Assembly (NCBI GenBank): GCA_029237775.1
Contig: JAQZBR010000001.1
Span: 530,791-594,790 of the forward strand
DNA from: Bacteroidota bacterium
Lineage (GTDB): Bacteria; Bacteroidota; Bacteroidia; 2-12-FULL-35-15
Direction of reading: 5' to 3'
Length of the DNA stretch: 64,000 nt
The notes below the pieces were generated by a model. The model searched no databases. It was given only the letters and a program-made list of their open reading frames with translations, and was not told where the DNA came from. The translations under genes were made by a program, and so were the position numbers. The stretch's first letter is position 1. Each line of letters starts with the position of its first letter. Shown piece after piece: positions 46,285 through 55,026 of this stretch.

Positions 46285-46827
46285 ATGCAAACAACGATCA
46301 TTGAGACCATCAAAGGTGATATCACAAAAATAAAAGCGGATGCCATTGTAAATGCTGCAAACTCTTCCCTTTTAGGTGGCGGTGGCGTGGATGGTGCAAT
46401 TCACAGGTCAGGCGGACCCGCGATTTTAGAAGAGTGCAGAAAGATAGTAGCGAGACAAGGTGGTTGTAAAACAGGTGATGCAGTTATTACAACTGCCGGA
46501 AACCTAAATGCTAATTTTGTGATCCATACCGTAGGGCCGGTCTGGAATGGAGGTAAAAAGAATGAAGCAGAAAAGCTTGCTTCCTGCTACAGAAATTCAA
46601 TCCAGCTCGCAATTAAGCACAACTGCAAGACCATTGCATTCCCGGCAATCAGTACAGGGGTGTATGGTTACCCGATAAACGAAGCAGCAGGCGTGGCGGC
46701 AAACACGGTTAAGGATTTTATTTTAAATAATAACCACCTCGAAAAAGTGATCTTCGTTTGTTTTGGTGATGATAATTATGGTGCTATTTGCCATGCATTG
46801 AATCAGCCACCAATTGATAGATCGTAG
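46285..46827 (+). CDS. Macrodomain protein (O-acetyl-ADP-ribose deacetylase-like)
   Basis: The 180-residue cytoplasmic protein is a single MacroD-type macrodomain. ADP-ribose-binding motifs are present: [20 protein letters not shown], then [14 protein letters not shown], and [18 protein letters not shown]. The family removes ADP-ribose from proteins or nucleic acids and hydrolyses O-acetyl-ADP-ribose, consistent with YmdB-type enzymes. Its operon partner is an AHSA1 protein. It is the standard length for the family. Confidence 0.92.
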   Translation: MQTTIIETIKGDITKIKADAIVNAANSSLLGGGGVDGAIHRSGGPAILEECRKIVARQGGCKTGDAVITTAGNLNANFVIHTVGPVWNGGKKNEAEKLASCYRNSIQLAIKHNCKTIAFPAISTGVYGYPINEAAGVAANTVKDFILNNNHLEKVIFVCFGDDNYGAICHALNQPPIDRS

Positions 46828-46910
46828 AATTTCCACCACCACTAAAGCTTTCCAACCATCCTGGCATCTTTTTTAAATTATAATCAATAAATAATTTAAT
46901 ATAGAAAGGA

Positions 46911-47597
46911 ATGAAAAAATGGATAAGCAAGACAATAGTAATACTAATGATCCTGCCTTTGTGCCTGACAGAGAGCGGATGCAAGAATTGGAAAAGAACA
47001 ACAAAAGGAGGAGCTATCGGTGCAGGTGCCGGAGGGGTGATCGGTGGTGCTATCGGTGCGCAAAGCGATAACACTGTGGTTGGTGCCATTCTCGGTGCAG
47101 CTATTGGCGGGGCAGCAGGCTCTGCAATCGGTTTGTATATGGACAAGCAAGCACACGACATACAACGCGATGTGAAAGGCGCTAAAGTTGAACGTGTTGG
47201 AGAAGGTATCAGAATAACTTTTGAGTCTGGGATCTTATTCGATGTCAACAAGTATGAATTGAAGGATGAAGCCAAAGCCAACATCAAAGAACTGGCAAAG
47301 GTGCTTCAGAAGTACGATGACACAAACGTGCTGATCGAAGGGCATACAGATGCCAGCGGACCGGATGAAGCCAACATGATATTATCCGAAAAACGTGCTG
47401 ATGCCGTTGCAGATTATGCAAAGATACTGGGCGTGGCAGGCCCAAGAATGGTGATCAAAGGATATGGTGAAAAACAACCTGTTGCCGACAATGAGACTTC
47501 TGAGGGAAAGCAACAAAACCGCAGGGTGGAGATCGGTATCATGGCCAACAAAAAATTAAAGCGTGCCGCTAAGAACGGTGATATAAAAGTCGATTAG
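46911..47597 (+). CDS. OmpA family lipoprotein with glycine zipper
   Basis: The 228-residue protein has a lipoprotein-type leader (MKKWISKTIVILMILPLCLT then ESGC). A glycine-zipper segment follows (GGAIGAGAGGVIGGAIGA and AAIGGAAGSAIG), then a C-terminal OmpA domain. The peptidoglycan-binding motif lies in NVLIEGHTDASGPDEANMIL and EKRADAVADYAKILGV, ending QQNRRVEIGI. It should anchor the outer membrane to peptidoglycan. A single gene. Confidence 0.9.
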   Translation: MKKWISKTIVILMILPLCLTESGCKNWKRTTKGGAIGAGAGGVIGGAIGAQSDNTVVGAILGAAIGGAAGSAIGLYMDKQAHDIQRDVKGAKVERVGEGIRITFESGILFDVNKYELKDEAKANIKELAKVLQKYDDTNVLIEGHTDASGPDEANMILSEKRADAVADYAKILGVAGPRMVIKGYGEKQPVADNETSEGKQQNRRVEIGIMANKKLKRAAKNGDIKVD

Positions 47598-47684
47598 ATT
47601 CTTTTTAAATTGCCTTCTGTACTTTTTTTATAATTAATGTTAAATTATAATCAGTGCAGGAGGCTTTTTGTATTTTCGCATCGA

Positions 47685-48008
47685 ATGAAACACTTCGCGC
47701 TATTATTTGTAATCTATCTTTCAGTTCTTACAGTAGGCCCTGTTTTAATAACGGTCGTGCCTTGCATGAATGTTAAAACTGACTGTGCCGGCACAAACAA
47801 CTGTGGGAAAACAAATGATTGCGAAAAAAGCGGAGACAATAATTGTCCGTTTGGCATCTGTTGCAACAATTGTCTTTTCTTTCACGGTCACACTATGGAG
47901 ATTTCTTTTAAAGTTCCGGTAAGCAATAATCATCCTATTACATACAACAACGTGAAGATTATCTCTTCATATATCTCTGATTGTTGGCACCCACCTGAAA
48001 TTATTTAA
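47685..48008 (+). CDS. Cysteine-rich exported small protein
   Basis: The 107-residue protein starts at the ATG at 47685 with a signal or membrane helix (MKHFALLFVIYLSVLTVG). Nine cysteines follow, several paired: VPCMNVKTDC, TNNCGKTNDC, NNCPFGICCNNC, with a final SDCWHPPEII. The upstream ATG at 47637 adds a non-hydrophobic stretch and is less likely. The CPFxxCC..C core and single HGH resemble small exported proteins (DUF6660-like) found near metal efflux genes, so periplasmic metal binding is plausible; this is inference. TATTTTCG about 10 bases upstream is a near match to the -7 element. Confidence 0.7.
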   Translation: MKHFALLFVIYLSVLTVGPVLITVVPCMNVKTDCAGTNNCGKTNDCEKSGDNNCPFGICCNNCLFFHGHTMEISFKVPVSNNHPITYNNVKIISSYISDCWHPPEII

Positions 48009-48081
48009 TTCTTTCTCACCTTTCCTTTGGAGAGCGATGAGCTTAGTTTTAAAATAATTATTCATTCTAAATTTAAATAAA

Positions 48082-48174
48082 ATGACAAAATTAACTATAG
48101 GCATCATCATCGCTGTAACTGCTGGTGCTGCGATTTGTGGAATTTGCTGCTGCGGGATTTGCGGCTGCTGCTAA
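48082..48174 (+). CDS. Cysteine-rich 30-residue membrane microprotein
   Basis: The ATG at 48082 opens a 30-residue frame: MTKLTIGIIIAVTAGAAI then CGICCCGICGCC. The first 18 residues form one membrane helix and the last 12 contain seven cysteines in a CxxCCCxxCxCC pattern. A 13-bp terminator stem starts 18 bases after the stop, and the gene follows the cysteine-rich 107-residue gene by 73 bases. The length rules out chance enrichment less easily than a long gene would, but the combination of start, helix, cysteine tail and terminator makes it credible. Metal binding, lipidation or disulfide-linked assembly are possible roles. It is too short for standard gene callers. Confidence 0.65.
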   Translation: MTKLTIGIIIAVTAGAAICGICCCGICGCC

Positions 48175-48191
48175 TTCAAATTCAATTAAAT

Positions 48192-48223
48192 AAAAAATGC
48201 CTTGCTCTCGCAAGGCATTTTTT
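48192..48223 (+). terminator. Terminator after the microprotein gene
   Basis: AAAAAATGCCTTG/CAAGGCATTTTTT, a 13-bp perfect stem with loop CTCTCG. Confidence 0.92.
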
Positions 48224-48613
48224 ATTTATGCAGATCGCCAATACCATTATATCACAAAACTTTGTTGAGACCACTGATGATCAAAGCAAGTGTAGTGTAT
48301 CTCTCTTTTTTAACTTTTTGGAGGCAAAAAGTTACAATCCCGCACTTGCGGGACTTTTAATAAGGAGATTTTCAACTCTCTGACGTTCGTTGAAACCACG
48401 AACAAATTAATTGCAGCAGGTATTTTGACTTCGAAAGTTTAATGTGAATGGCACTTATTTGCCGTTATCTCTTAATGAAAAGAAATGTCATCTGATGATA
48501 CAAACTCCATTACGAATTATTTTACCATTAATGATTGTAGAATTCTAAAAAACGAGATTCATTGTCCATTTGGCGATGGCTTCTTTTCTTTTAAGAAAAA
48601 TAAGAACACGATA
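48224..48613. other. Intergenic region with dispersed repeat
   Basis: It holds copy 2 of the ~220-bp repeat (48312-48537) and a T-rich CTTCTTTTCTTTTAAGA stretch like that flanking copy 1. No gene is seen. Confidence 0.8.
48312..48537 (+). repeat. Dispersed ~220-bp repeat, copy 2
   Basis: It starts with AACTTTTTG/CAAAAAGTT and ends TTAATGATTG like copy 1 at 20062-20280. It contains a TCCCGCACTTGCGGGA hairpin where copy 1 has an A/T-rich stretch. The two copies are in the same orientation. Confidence 0.85.
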
Positions 48614-49192
48614 TTACTTCTTCCGCCACAAAACATGCTTACACATTGCATAATTACCGCATGCATCTTTCAAAGCAGGATTACTTCCCTGAACGCTGTA
48701 ATAACGTGCAGAGAATTCTTCAAGCGTGTTGTCGCTTGCCGCGTACTCTTCGCAGTAACGCAACATCGTTTTGTCAGAATCCTTGATCTGGAAATATCTC
48801 TTGATAAAATCTTCCATCGATTTATTTGATGCAGCATAATAGCCATAAATATTTAGCATTTTAGGATAAGCATCATGCACTGCGTAGAAGCGTTTTATAA
48901 ATTCCTCCAATGGATATTCGGAAGCAGCATAGTTCCCCCACACCGAAGTCATTTGAGGATACGCAGCCTTGATCTCATTATATCTTTCCATGAATTTAAC
49001 CATCGCATGATTGGAAGCTGCATATATACCCCAAAGATCTTTCATCTTCGGATAAGTTTCCTTCATTTCATAATAACGGTCAAGAAAGATCATTTCGCTT
49101 TGCGAAGGTGCCTGAACCACTTCCTGAGCGCGTATTGGAAAAGTTAAATTCAATGCAGTTAATAAAATTACAACTGAACAGATCTTTTTCAT
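48614..49192 (-). CDS. Secreted five-unit 31-residue repeat protein (paralogue 2)
   Basis: The 192-residue protein (ATG near 49192) has a signal peptide (MKKICSVVILLTALNLTFPI). Five tandem 31-residue units follow, starting RYYEMKETYPKM, RYNEIKAAYPQM, RFYAVHDAYPKM, RYFQIKDSDKTM and RYYSVQGSNPAL. Each contains an IYxYYAAS- or WGxYAAS-type centre and an MEDFI-type end, predicting two short helices per unit. The C-terminal unit has extra cysteines. The in-frame ATG at 49240 is less likely because it gives no signal peptide and lies in a hairpin. I know no family for this repeat; it forms a tandem pair with the next gene. Confidence 0.8.
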   Translation of the reverse strand: MKKICSVVILLTALNLTFPIRAQEVVQAPSQSEMIFLDRYYEMKETYPKMKDLWGIYAASNHAMVKFMERYNEIKAAYPQMTSVWGNYAASEYPLEEFIKRFYAVHDAYPKMLNIYGYYAASNKSMEDFIKRYFQIKDSDKTMLRYCEEYAASDNTLEEFSARYYSVQGSNPALKDACGNYAMCKHVLWRKK

Positions 49193-49212
49193 ATTGAATA
49201 GTATTGAAGTAG

Positions 49213-49237
49213 AAAAGGCCTCTTGTGAAGGCCTTTT
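49213..49237. terminator. Hairpin between the two repeat-protein genes
   Basis: AAAAGGCC/GGCCTTTT stem with T residues in both directions. It probably ends the upstream gene (49921-49259) transcript in part or controls the downstream gene. Confidence 0.7.
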
Positions 49238-49258
49238 CATTTTTATGATTGAATACGA

Positions 49259-49921
49259 TTATTTAGAAAGTTTGCATTTAGATCCTGCATAGTCACCGTA
49301 ACCGTCTTTTAAATCAGAAGCGCTTGCTTTGATTCCATGGTAACGCTTTGAAAATTCGTCAAGTGAATAATTTGACGCTGCAAATTGTCCATAGTAATCT
49401 GACATTTTAGGCTCAGAATCTTTGATCTGGTAATAACGCTTAACGAAATCTTCCATCGTTGCATTTGAAGCAGCATAGTCACCGTACACTTTTTTCATGT
49501 CAGGGTATGTGTCTTTGATCGCATAATAACGCTTTGTAAATTCATCAAGCGAATTTGTAGATCCGGCATAGTGATAAAATACATCGTCCATTTTAGGAGA
49601 AGAATCTTTGATCTGGTTGTAACGCTCAACAAATTTATCCATGCTCTGAGTCGATGCAGCAAATTTACCATAAGCATCTTTCATGTCAGGATAAGTTGCT
49701 TTGATAGCATAATAACGATCCATGAAATACATTGATTTCGATTCTGCAGTTGCAGTCGCAGTAGCTGGTTTATTACTTTCAGTTGTTTTTGGTGTTGCTG
49801 ATGCAGTTGTTGCTTTTGCCGGTTTAGCCTCTGCCTTAGTTGCTTTGGTTGCCGTCTGAGCAGTAACAAAAGATGAAGAACATACTAAAAGCGCGATTGG
49901 TAATAAGTTTAAACGTTTCAT
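49259..49921 (-). CDS. Secreted five-unit 31-residue repeat protein (paralogue 1)
   Basis: The 220-residue protein has a signal peptide (MKRLNLLPIALLVCSSSFVT then AQ) and an Ala/Thr/Lys-rich linker (about 22-62). Five 31-residue units follow, starting RYYAIKATYPDM, RYNQIKDSSPKM, RYYAIKDTYPDM, RYYQIKDSEPKM and RYHGIKASASDL. Units 1 and 3, and 2 and 4, are most alike, indicating a two-unit duplication. The conserved centre is YGxYAAS followed by SMEDFV. It is the upstream gene of a tandem pair with 48614-49192. Function unknown; a helical solenoid or peptidoglycan-associated structural protein is possible because of its lytic transglycosylase neighbour. Confidence 0.82.
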   Translation of the reverse strand: MKRLNLLPIALLVCSSSFVTAQTATKATKAEAKPAKATTASATPKTTESNKPATATATAESKSMYFMDRYYAIKATYPDMKDAYGKFAASTQSMDKFVERYNQIKDSSPKMDDVFYHYAGSTNSLDEFTKRYYAIKDTYPDMKKVYGDYAASNATMEDFVKRYYQIKDSEPKMSDYYGQFAASNYSLDEFSKRYHGIKASASDLKDGYGDYAGSKCKLSK

Positions 49922-50100
49922 TTTTTTAAGTTTAAGATTTAGTTATTCAGATTTTTTAAGTTTCATACTAACACATCTCTTATACTATATTTTCATGCCA
50001 GCCTGAGAAATTCCACACGTGATGAGTGCCCCAGCCTTACCGGACAGGCATTTCAAAACCCAAAAACCAAAAATTAAATAGGGAAATAAACTGTTGAAAC

Positions 50101-51588
50101 TTAATTAGTAGCGATTGCCGGACCAGGAACAGGGATCTTTTTATAATGGTAATAACGATTCAGGATCTCCTTTACGTAGTTATATGTTTCCTGTCCCCTG
50201 CAATACCCACACTTAACCACAGGGTCGTTATAGATCAGCGGATTTGACTTCTGAAGGATCATTGAACCTACGTTATCATCCCAGCGATCAGGATTCTTCT
50301 CAAATTTAAGTGCGAGGTTTCTGGCATCCACCACGTGACCTAAACCAGCATTGTAAGATGCAAGCACGAATTTTACACGTTCTTCTTTATCGCTGATGTA
50401 TTTTTTCCAGTAACGTTCCAGGTCGAGAATATAATTTGTTCCTGCGATGATACTTTGTTCCGCTGTGGCATCGGTAGTATCAAGTCCGTAGTGCTTGGCA
50501 GTTTGCGGTATTAACTGCATCAGTCCGTTTGCACCGGCCCATGAACGGGCTGTAGGAGAAAAATTCGATTCCTGTGAAATGAGTGCAGCGAGGAGATGCC
50601 AATCCCAGCCGATCTTTTCGCTGTAGACTTTTATCAGATCATCATATTCGGAAATTACCCCATTTGAATAGTTCGCATATTTCCCTACACCTCTGCCCGG
50701 CTGCTCCTTCTTATTTTTAAAATATTTCGAATACATTGAAGCATGCGTTTTTGTTCCTTTTTGTTCCGAGATCCATTTGTTCAATGCGTTCAATAACAAG
50801 GGTGACTCTTTTCTTATCGCCCAGGCAATTTTTTGCGGAAAACTTATCGGGGTGGACACATCTAAATTTGCATAATACGTTTGATTGTTCAGCGCTACAT
50901 TTTCATCTGCAATGGTATAATCAATTTCACCGTTAGCCACTTTAGAAATGAGCATTTCCGTATTCCAGTCACCGGGTACCTCTACTATAGTGATCTTCTC
51001 TCCTATCTCTTCTGACAAGCTCATCAGCCTTGAGTAAAAAGAAGAACCTTTTCTTACATGGATCTTTTTCCTGCTTAAGTCTACAGTGTTCCTGATAAGC
51101 TTTTCACTTTGTTCGGCAGCAGTCATTTTCTCCCAGCCATCCGGCTTTCGCTGGACAAGCACCTGTGGGATGAGCATGAACGGATCGGTAAAATCCACCA
51201 TGTTCATACGCTCTTTAGTGACGGTGAGGTTTGCTGCCACAATATCAACACTTCCCCTGTTTAGTTCCAGGAACACAGAGTTCATATCTTTAGTCACTTT
51301 CAGCTCGAGCTGCAATCCGAGCGAACTCGCGAATGAACGTAATAATTCATACTCATATCCGAGTGAATCTCCTTTGTAAATGTAAAAACTGGTGGAACTG
51401 TTATCGGTAAGCGCAACAAGCTTTCCTTTGTTGCTGATCCCGTCAAGGTCATAAGTAGGTAAGGGCACAAGGGCTTGCTGTGCATCACGTGGTTGTCGGA
51501 AGATCACGACAAACAAACAAATGCAGAACACTCCTGTGAGCCACAGGAACGAATGAACTACTTTATTTCGGCTATAGGCAAACACCAT
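50101..51588 (-). CDS. mltF: MltF-like membrane-bound lytic murein transglycosylase
   Basis: The 495-residue protein has an N-terminal membrane anchor (about 14-29, FLWLTGVFCICLFVVI). A type 3 solute-binding-like domain follows (about 55-275, with YKGDSLGYEYELLRSFASSL and NRGSVDIVAANLTVTKER). A C-terminal SLT catalytic domain follows, with the glutamate in LISQESNFSPTARSW, GANGLMQLIPQTA, and FVLASYNAGLGHVVDARNLA. It cleaves peptidoglycan with formation of 1,6-anhydro-muramic acid, at the inner face of the outer membrane or from the inner membrane. This is the complete MltF layout. Confidence 0.92.
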   Translation of the reverse strand: MVFAYSRNKVVHSFLWLTGVFCICLFVVIFRQPRDAQQALVPLPTYDLDGISNKGKLVALTDNSSTSFYIYKGDSLGYEYELLRSFASSLGLQLELKVTKDMNSVFLELNRGSVDIVAANLTVTKERMNMVDFTDPFMLIPQVLVQRKPDGWEKMTAAEQSEKLIRNTVDLSRKKIHVRKGSSFYSRLMSLSEEIGEKITIVEVPGDWNTEMLISKVANGEIDYTIADENVALNNQTYYANLDVSTPISFPQKIAWAIRKESPLLLNALNKWISEQKGTKTHASMYSKYFKNKKEQPGRGVGKYANYSNGVISEYDDLIKVYSEKIGWDWHLLAALISQESNFSPTARSWAGANGLMQLIPQTAKHYGLDTTDATAEQSIIAGTNYILDLERYWKKYISDKEERVKFVLASYNAGLGHVVDARNLALKFEKNPDRWDDNVGSMILQKSNPLIYNDPVVKCGYCRGQETYNYVKEILNRYYHYKKIPVPGPAIATN

Positions 51589-51764
51589 ACACCTCCTTGT
51601 TGGTAAAGAACGATGCCATTGTATACGGGACTGCGTATGCTTAGTTCCTTTATTTCGACTTATTTCTTCCTAAAAACCGCGTTAAAAGCATATGACCAAC
51701 TAACTAACTAGGTGAATGCCAGCCAATTGCCTACTCAGGTCCGGGCATCAGTTTTCAATAAAAA

Positions 51765-51792
51765 AGCCCCGCATTTTCTACAATGCGGGGCT
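51765..51792 (-). terminator. Terminator of the M43 protease gene
   Basis: AGCCCCGCATT/AATGCGGGGCT hairpin; on the minus strand a T run follows. Confidence 0.9.
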
Positions 51793-51816
51793 AAAACACA
51801 ACAAACTGAAATTCAA

Positions 51817-53922
51817 TTACCTGGCAAGGACAAATCTTTTTGTCATTGGTTTGCCATCAATGGTTAATGTCAACATATAAATTCCATTAGGCATATTCTC
51901 ATATCCACCCAGATCCATTTTGTATTCGTGATCTCCGCTTGCAACACTTCCTGATTCCTCTCTTTTGATAAGAGCGCCCATCATGTTATAAACCGAAACA
52001 GCAATTTGTGATTCATCCGCTTCAGTTGAATACTGCAGTGTAAGGCCTGATGTAACAGGATTGGGGAAAAGGTTGAAAGTTTGTGGAGCAGCCGAAATTT
52101 CCTCTTGTTCTGTTCTTGCAGCCGAAGCACCCATTGTAAATCTGATGTTAGGACGGGATGTGCTTAATGTTCCTGTAGTTGCAGTACAAATACCTCCGGC
52201 CGCCACATCCTGCTGTTTTAAGATAGTGTTGTTCGTAGATAAAACAGAGCAGTACACCTTTGTATCAGTTGTATAGGAACTGTTATCCCAGCAGATCTCG
52301 ATTAAAAGATTATCTACACCGTTGTACACAAACGGAGTTGTAAAAGTATGAGTGTTCCATCCGGTTGTCGCTGTTTTGTTAGCTGAGAAAACTGTTGTCA
52401 TTGAGGTATTGCTCAGATAAGAAGCTGAGCTGTATGATGCAGCAGTTGTATGGCGCATTTTAATTGTAAAGCCATTCATCACCTGAGAGCTGGCAGAAGC
52501 TACGTTGAATGCCATTGCCCGGATACTGTTGTTGGACGAAGTATAACCGGCAGCGGCAAGTTCGGCTTTTGTTACAATGAACTGTGATTTTTCATCCATG
52601 TAATAGGTTCCGTAAGGTGCGATCATTGTTGATGTACCGGTACCGACAGTTATGGATCCGGATGTTGTTGTGCTTGCGGAAGGAGTAGTAAAGTTTCCTA
52701 AAGCTGAGTATGCGGAAGTCCCTCCAGAACAAACGCTCTGTACCTGGAATTGATAGGCAGTTGAAGCGGTAAGACCTGTAAATGCTTTTGAGTTGGTAGT
52801 GGATGTAGCGGTTGTCCATGTAGTTGATGATACCGGCTTGATCTTAACGTTGTAGCTTGATGCTCCTGTTGAGGTCCAGTTAAGGGTTACAGACGATGCC
52901 GTAAGAGACGAAGTCGAAAGCCCTGCAGGCACATTACAAGTTGCAGGAGTTATAGTTCCTCCGCAAGCCGTAGATGTTGTCAGGCTGTAACGAGATCCAC
53001 CGGCAGCAAACAGCGCCTGCATGCGGGATTTTTGTCCTTGTGAGAACATGTTCATGCAAGCGTCATCTGTATAATCCATGTAGTTCATGAACTCATCACC
53101 ACTCGAAGTGTTACCACATGTTTTATGAGGGTAAGCCGGGCAGCTGTAATTAGAAGTTTGTTGTGTTGGTGTATCACTCACAAGATCACTGCCGCAGGAT
53201 GCATCACCCCAGATATGGCGAAGATTGAGCCAGTGTCCCACTTCATGAGTTGCAGTTCTTCCTTTATTATATGGAGCTAACGTGGAATAACCGCGGCCAA
53301 AAGCGCTATAAAGCATTACAACACCGTCAGTAGCTGCAGGACCACCCGGAAATTGGGCGTAACCTAACAAACCGCCACCCAGATTACAAACCCAGATATT
53401 AAGATAGCTTCCTGCCGGCCATGCGTTATCTCCGCCCGAAGAAGAATATTTTACTCCGTCATTATCACTGAAAGAAGTTACAGTTGTTGATTTGCGAATA
53501 ATCCCTGTTGTGGCGGCACCATTAGGATCTTTGGTTGCCAGACAGAATGTTATTTCCGGATCGGCAGCAGTAGCTGCAAAAGCAGCAGGGGTATTTGCTC
53601 TGTCGGCATTCAGCCTTCTGAAATCTTCATTCAACACTGCAAGCTGCGATTGAATCTGAGCATCACTGATATTTTGCGATGCAGTATTATACACTACATG
53701 CACAACTACCGGAATGTTCACGATAGCATTCATCCCGCGTTGAGGGGTATTTATAAACTGCTGAGTTGCATTTTCAATCTGCACCATACGCGATTCAAGA
53801 GCAGGATCTTCCAGCTTAAGTCGTTCAAGATTTTCCATAGATCCGCATCTTCTTACCTGAGCGGTAGAGATCGCTCCGATCATAGTGAGCCCCAGCATTA
53901 AACAAATTACCTTTTTTTTCAT
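51817..53922 (-). CDS. M43 (pappalysin/cytophagalysin) metalloprotease with FnIII and T9SS domain
   Basis: The 701-residue protein has a signal peptide (MKKKVICLMLGLTMIGAISTAQ; part) and a propeptide region. The M43 catalytic domain has the metzincin zinc motif HEVGHWLNLRH near residue 226, followed by IWGDASCGSD and DTPTQQ, and the Met-turn in DEFMNYMDYTDDACMNMF. A fibronectin III domain follows (about 330-415, LSTSSLTASSVTLNWTST). A beta-rich domain (416-620) and a T9SS sorting domain (TFNLFPNPVTSGLTLQYST ... GIYMLTLTIDGKPMTKRFVL) complete it. It is secreted and should cleave extracellular proteins. All key zinc residues are present. A single gene with its own terminator. Confidence 0.92.
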   Translation of the reverse strand: MKKKVICLMLGLTMIGAISTAQVRRCGSMENLERLKLEDPALESRMVQIENATQQFINTPQRGMNAIVNIPVVVHVVYNTASQNISDAQIQSQLAVLNEDFRRLNADRANTPAAFAATAADPEITFCLATKDPNGAATTGIIRKSTTVTSFSDNDGVKYSSSGGDNAWPAGSYLNIWVCNLGGGLLGYAQFPGGPAATDGVVMLYSAFGRGYSTLAPYNKGRTATHEVGHWLNLRHIWGDASCGSDLVSDTPTQQTSNYSCPAYPHKTCGNTSSGDEFMNYMDYTDDACMNMFSQGQKSRMQALFAAGGSRYSLTTSTACGGTITPATCNVPAGLSTSSLTASSVTLNWTSTGASSYNVKIKPVSSTTWTTATSTTNSKAFTGLTASTAYQFQVQSVCSGGTSAYSALGNFTTPSASTTTSGSITVGTGTSTMIAPYGTYYMDEKSQFIVTKAELAAAGYTSSNNSIRAMAFNVASASSQVMNGFTIKMRHTTAASYSSASYLSNTSMTTVFSANKTATTGWNTHTFTTPFVYNGVDNLLIEICWDNSSYTTDTKVYCSVLSTNNTILKQQDVAAGGICTATTGTLSTSRPNIRFTMGASAARTEQEEISAAPQTFNLFPNPVTSGLTLQYSTEADESQIAVSVYNMMGALIKREESGSVASGDHEYKMDLGGYENMPNGIYMLTLTIDGKPMTKRFVLAR

Positions 53923-54242
53923 TTTGTAGCCTTTAGTTTAGAGAGTTAATTTCTTTTAATTTACCACTTACAAGAATAAAATTCTGCAAAATCGAACTTT
54001 TTTAGACAGAAAACGGGGCGAAGATAAATCCGTATTTTAAAAAAGCAAGGACGTTCATCGAATTGTTACTAAAAGATTTTAATTCTCATATTGTCCGAAA
54101 ACTTAGAACTATATTCTACAAATAATTAATAACCAAGATTTTAAATCGAAATTAACTGAGGCTGATAGCTTCAAATTTTGATATTTAAAAAGAGGGATTC
54201 TTTGTATTTTTTGATGTTACTTTGCAAAAAATTCAAAAAGCT
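53923..54242. other. Divergent intergenic region, M43 protease / Lrp regulator
   Basis: About 320 AT-rich bases with no gene. A TTACTTTG stretch at 54217-54224 is a shortened variant of the -7 element and could serve the Lrp gene. Confidence 0.55.
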
Positions 54243-54725
54243 ATGGCAAAAAACAAAGAGAAGCTTGACAAAACCGACCTTAGGATCTTAAAACATCTTC
54301 AGGAAGACGGGTGTCTTAGTAATCTTGACCTTGCTGCCAAAGTTGGATTATCGCCTACACCGATCTTTGAACGGGTAAAAAAGCTGGAAAACGCTAAGGT
54401 GATCAAAGGGTATCACGCGGAAATTGACCCGAAAGCCCTCGGATTGGGATTACAAACGTTTATGATGATCTCGCTTTCCCAAACCATGGGTGATGCCATC
54501 CCGAATTTTATCCGTCAGATCAACGCGATCCCTGAGATTGTGGAATGCCATCACGTAACCGGCTCATCAGATTATATTCTTAAGATCATTGTTGAAGACA
54601 TCGCAGCATATGAAAGTCTGGCAATGGGCACAATAAGAAACATCAAGGAGATCTCTGCTATGACTACAATGGTGATCCTTTCTACCATCAAAGACTCGAA
54701 GGTAGTGCCGGTGAATTACGAATAG
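54243..54725 (+). CDS. Lrp/AsnC family transcriptional regulator
   Basis: The 160-residue protein has an N-terminal winged helix-turn-helix (KLDKTDLRILKHLQEDG, then LDLAAKVGLSPTPIFERVKK) and a C-terminal RAM ligand-binding domain (KALGLGLQTFMMISLSQTMG ... VECHHVTGSSDYILKIIVED). It should regulate amino-acid metabolism genes in response to an amino acid. I chose the ATG at 54243, because the earlier TTG at 54222 lies in the promoter-like TTACTTTG. It is convergent with trxA. Confidence 0.92.
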   Translation: MAKNKEKLDKTDLRILKHLQEDGCLSNLDLAAKVGLSPTPIFERVKKLENAKVIKGYHAEIDPKALGLGLQTFMMISLSQTMGDAIPNFIRQINAIPEIVECHHVTGSSDYILKIIVEDIAAYESLAMGTIRNIKEISAMTTMVILSTIKDSKVVPVNYE

Positions 54726-54729
54726 GTTT

Positions 54730-55026
54730 TCAGATAAAACTTTTCAGAATATCCGTTAATGCTCCTTCAGGAAGGGCACCGGCCTGCTTCCACTTAATCT
54801 CACCTTTCTTAAAGATGATGAGTGTGGGTACTGACCGTACGCTAAACTTTGTGGCCGCAGCAGGGTTCTTATCCACGTCCACTTTAATGATGTGAACTTT
54901 ATCACCAAGCTTGCCCGCAATGTTTTTCAACACAGGTGCCATCGTTTTACACGGCCCGCACCATTCGGCAAAAAAATCAACCAGTACCGGTTTATCCGAA
55001 TTGATAAGATCAGAAAAAGCTGACAT
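54730..55026 (-). CDS. trxA: Thioredoxin
   Basis: The 98-residue protein is a thioredoxin with active site WCGPC (in FFAEWCGPCKTMAP) and the cis-proline in VRSVPTLIIF. It reduces disulfides in the cytoplasm. I chose the ATG at 55026 ([10 protein letters not shown]); the longer frame starting at 55092 would lie within the upstream gene. It overlaps the end of the DinD-like gene by 17 bases, which indicates translational coupling. Confidence 0.93.
   Translation of the reverse strand: MSAFSDLINSDKPVLVDFFAEWCGPCKTMAPVLKNIAGKLGDKVHIIKVDVDKNPAAATKFSVRSVPTLIIFKKGEIKWKQAGALPEGALTDILKSFI

Noticed and set aside
46285..46827. Macrodomain gene as a partner of the TIR gene in an ADP-ribose based defence system.
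   Set aside because: They are over 12 kb apart, and the macrodomain gene is in an operon with an AHSA1 gene instead.
20062..48537. The dispersed repeat as a broken transposase gene.
   Set aside because: No transposase motif is visible; the two copies have different indels and no common frame.
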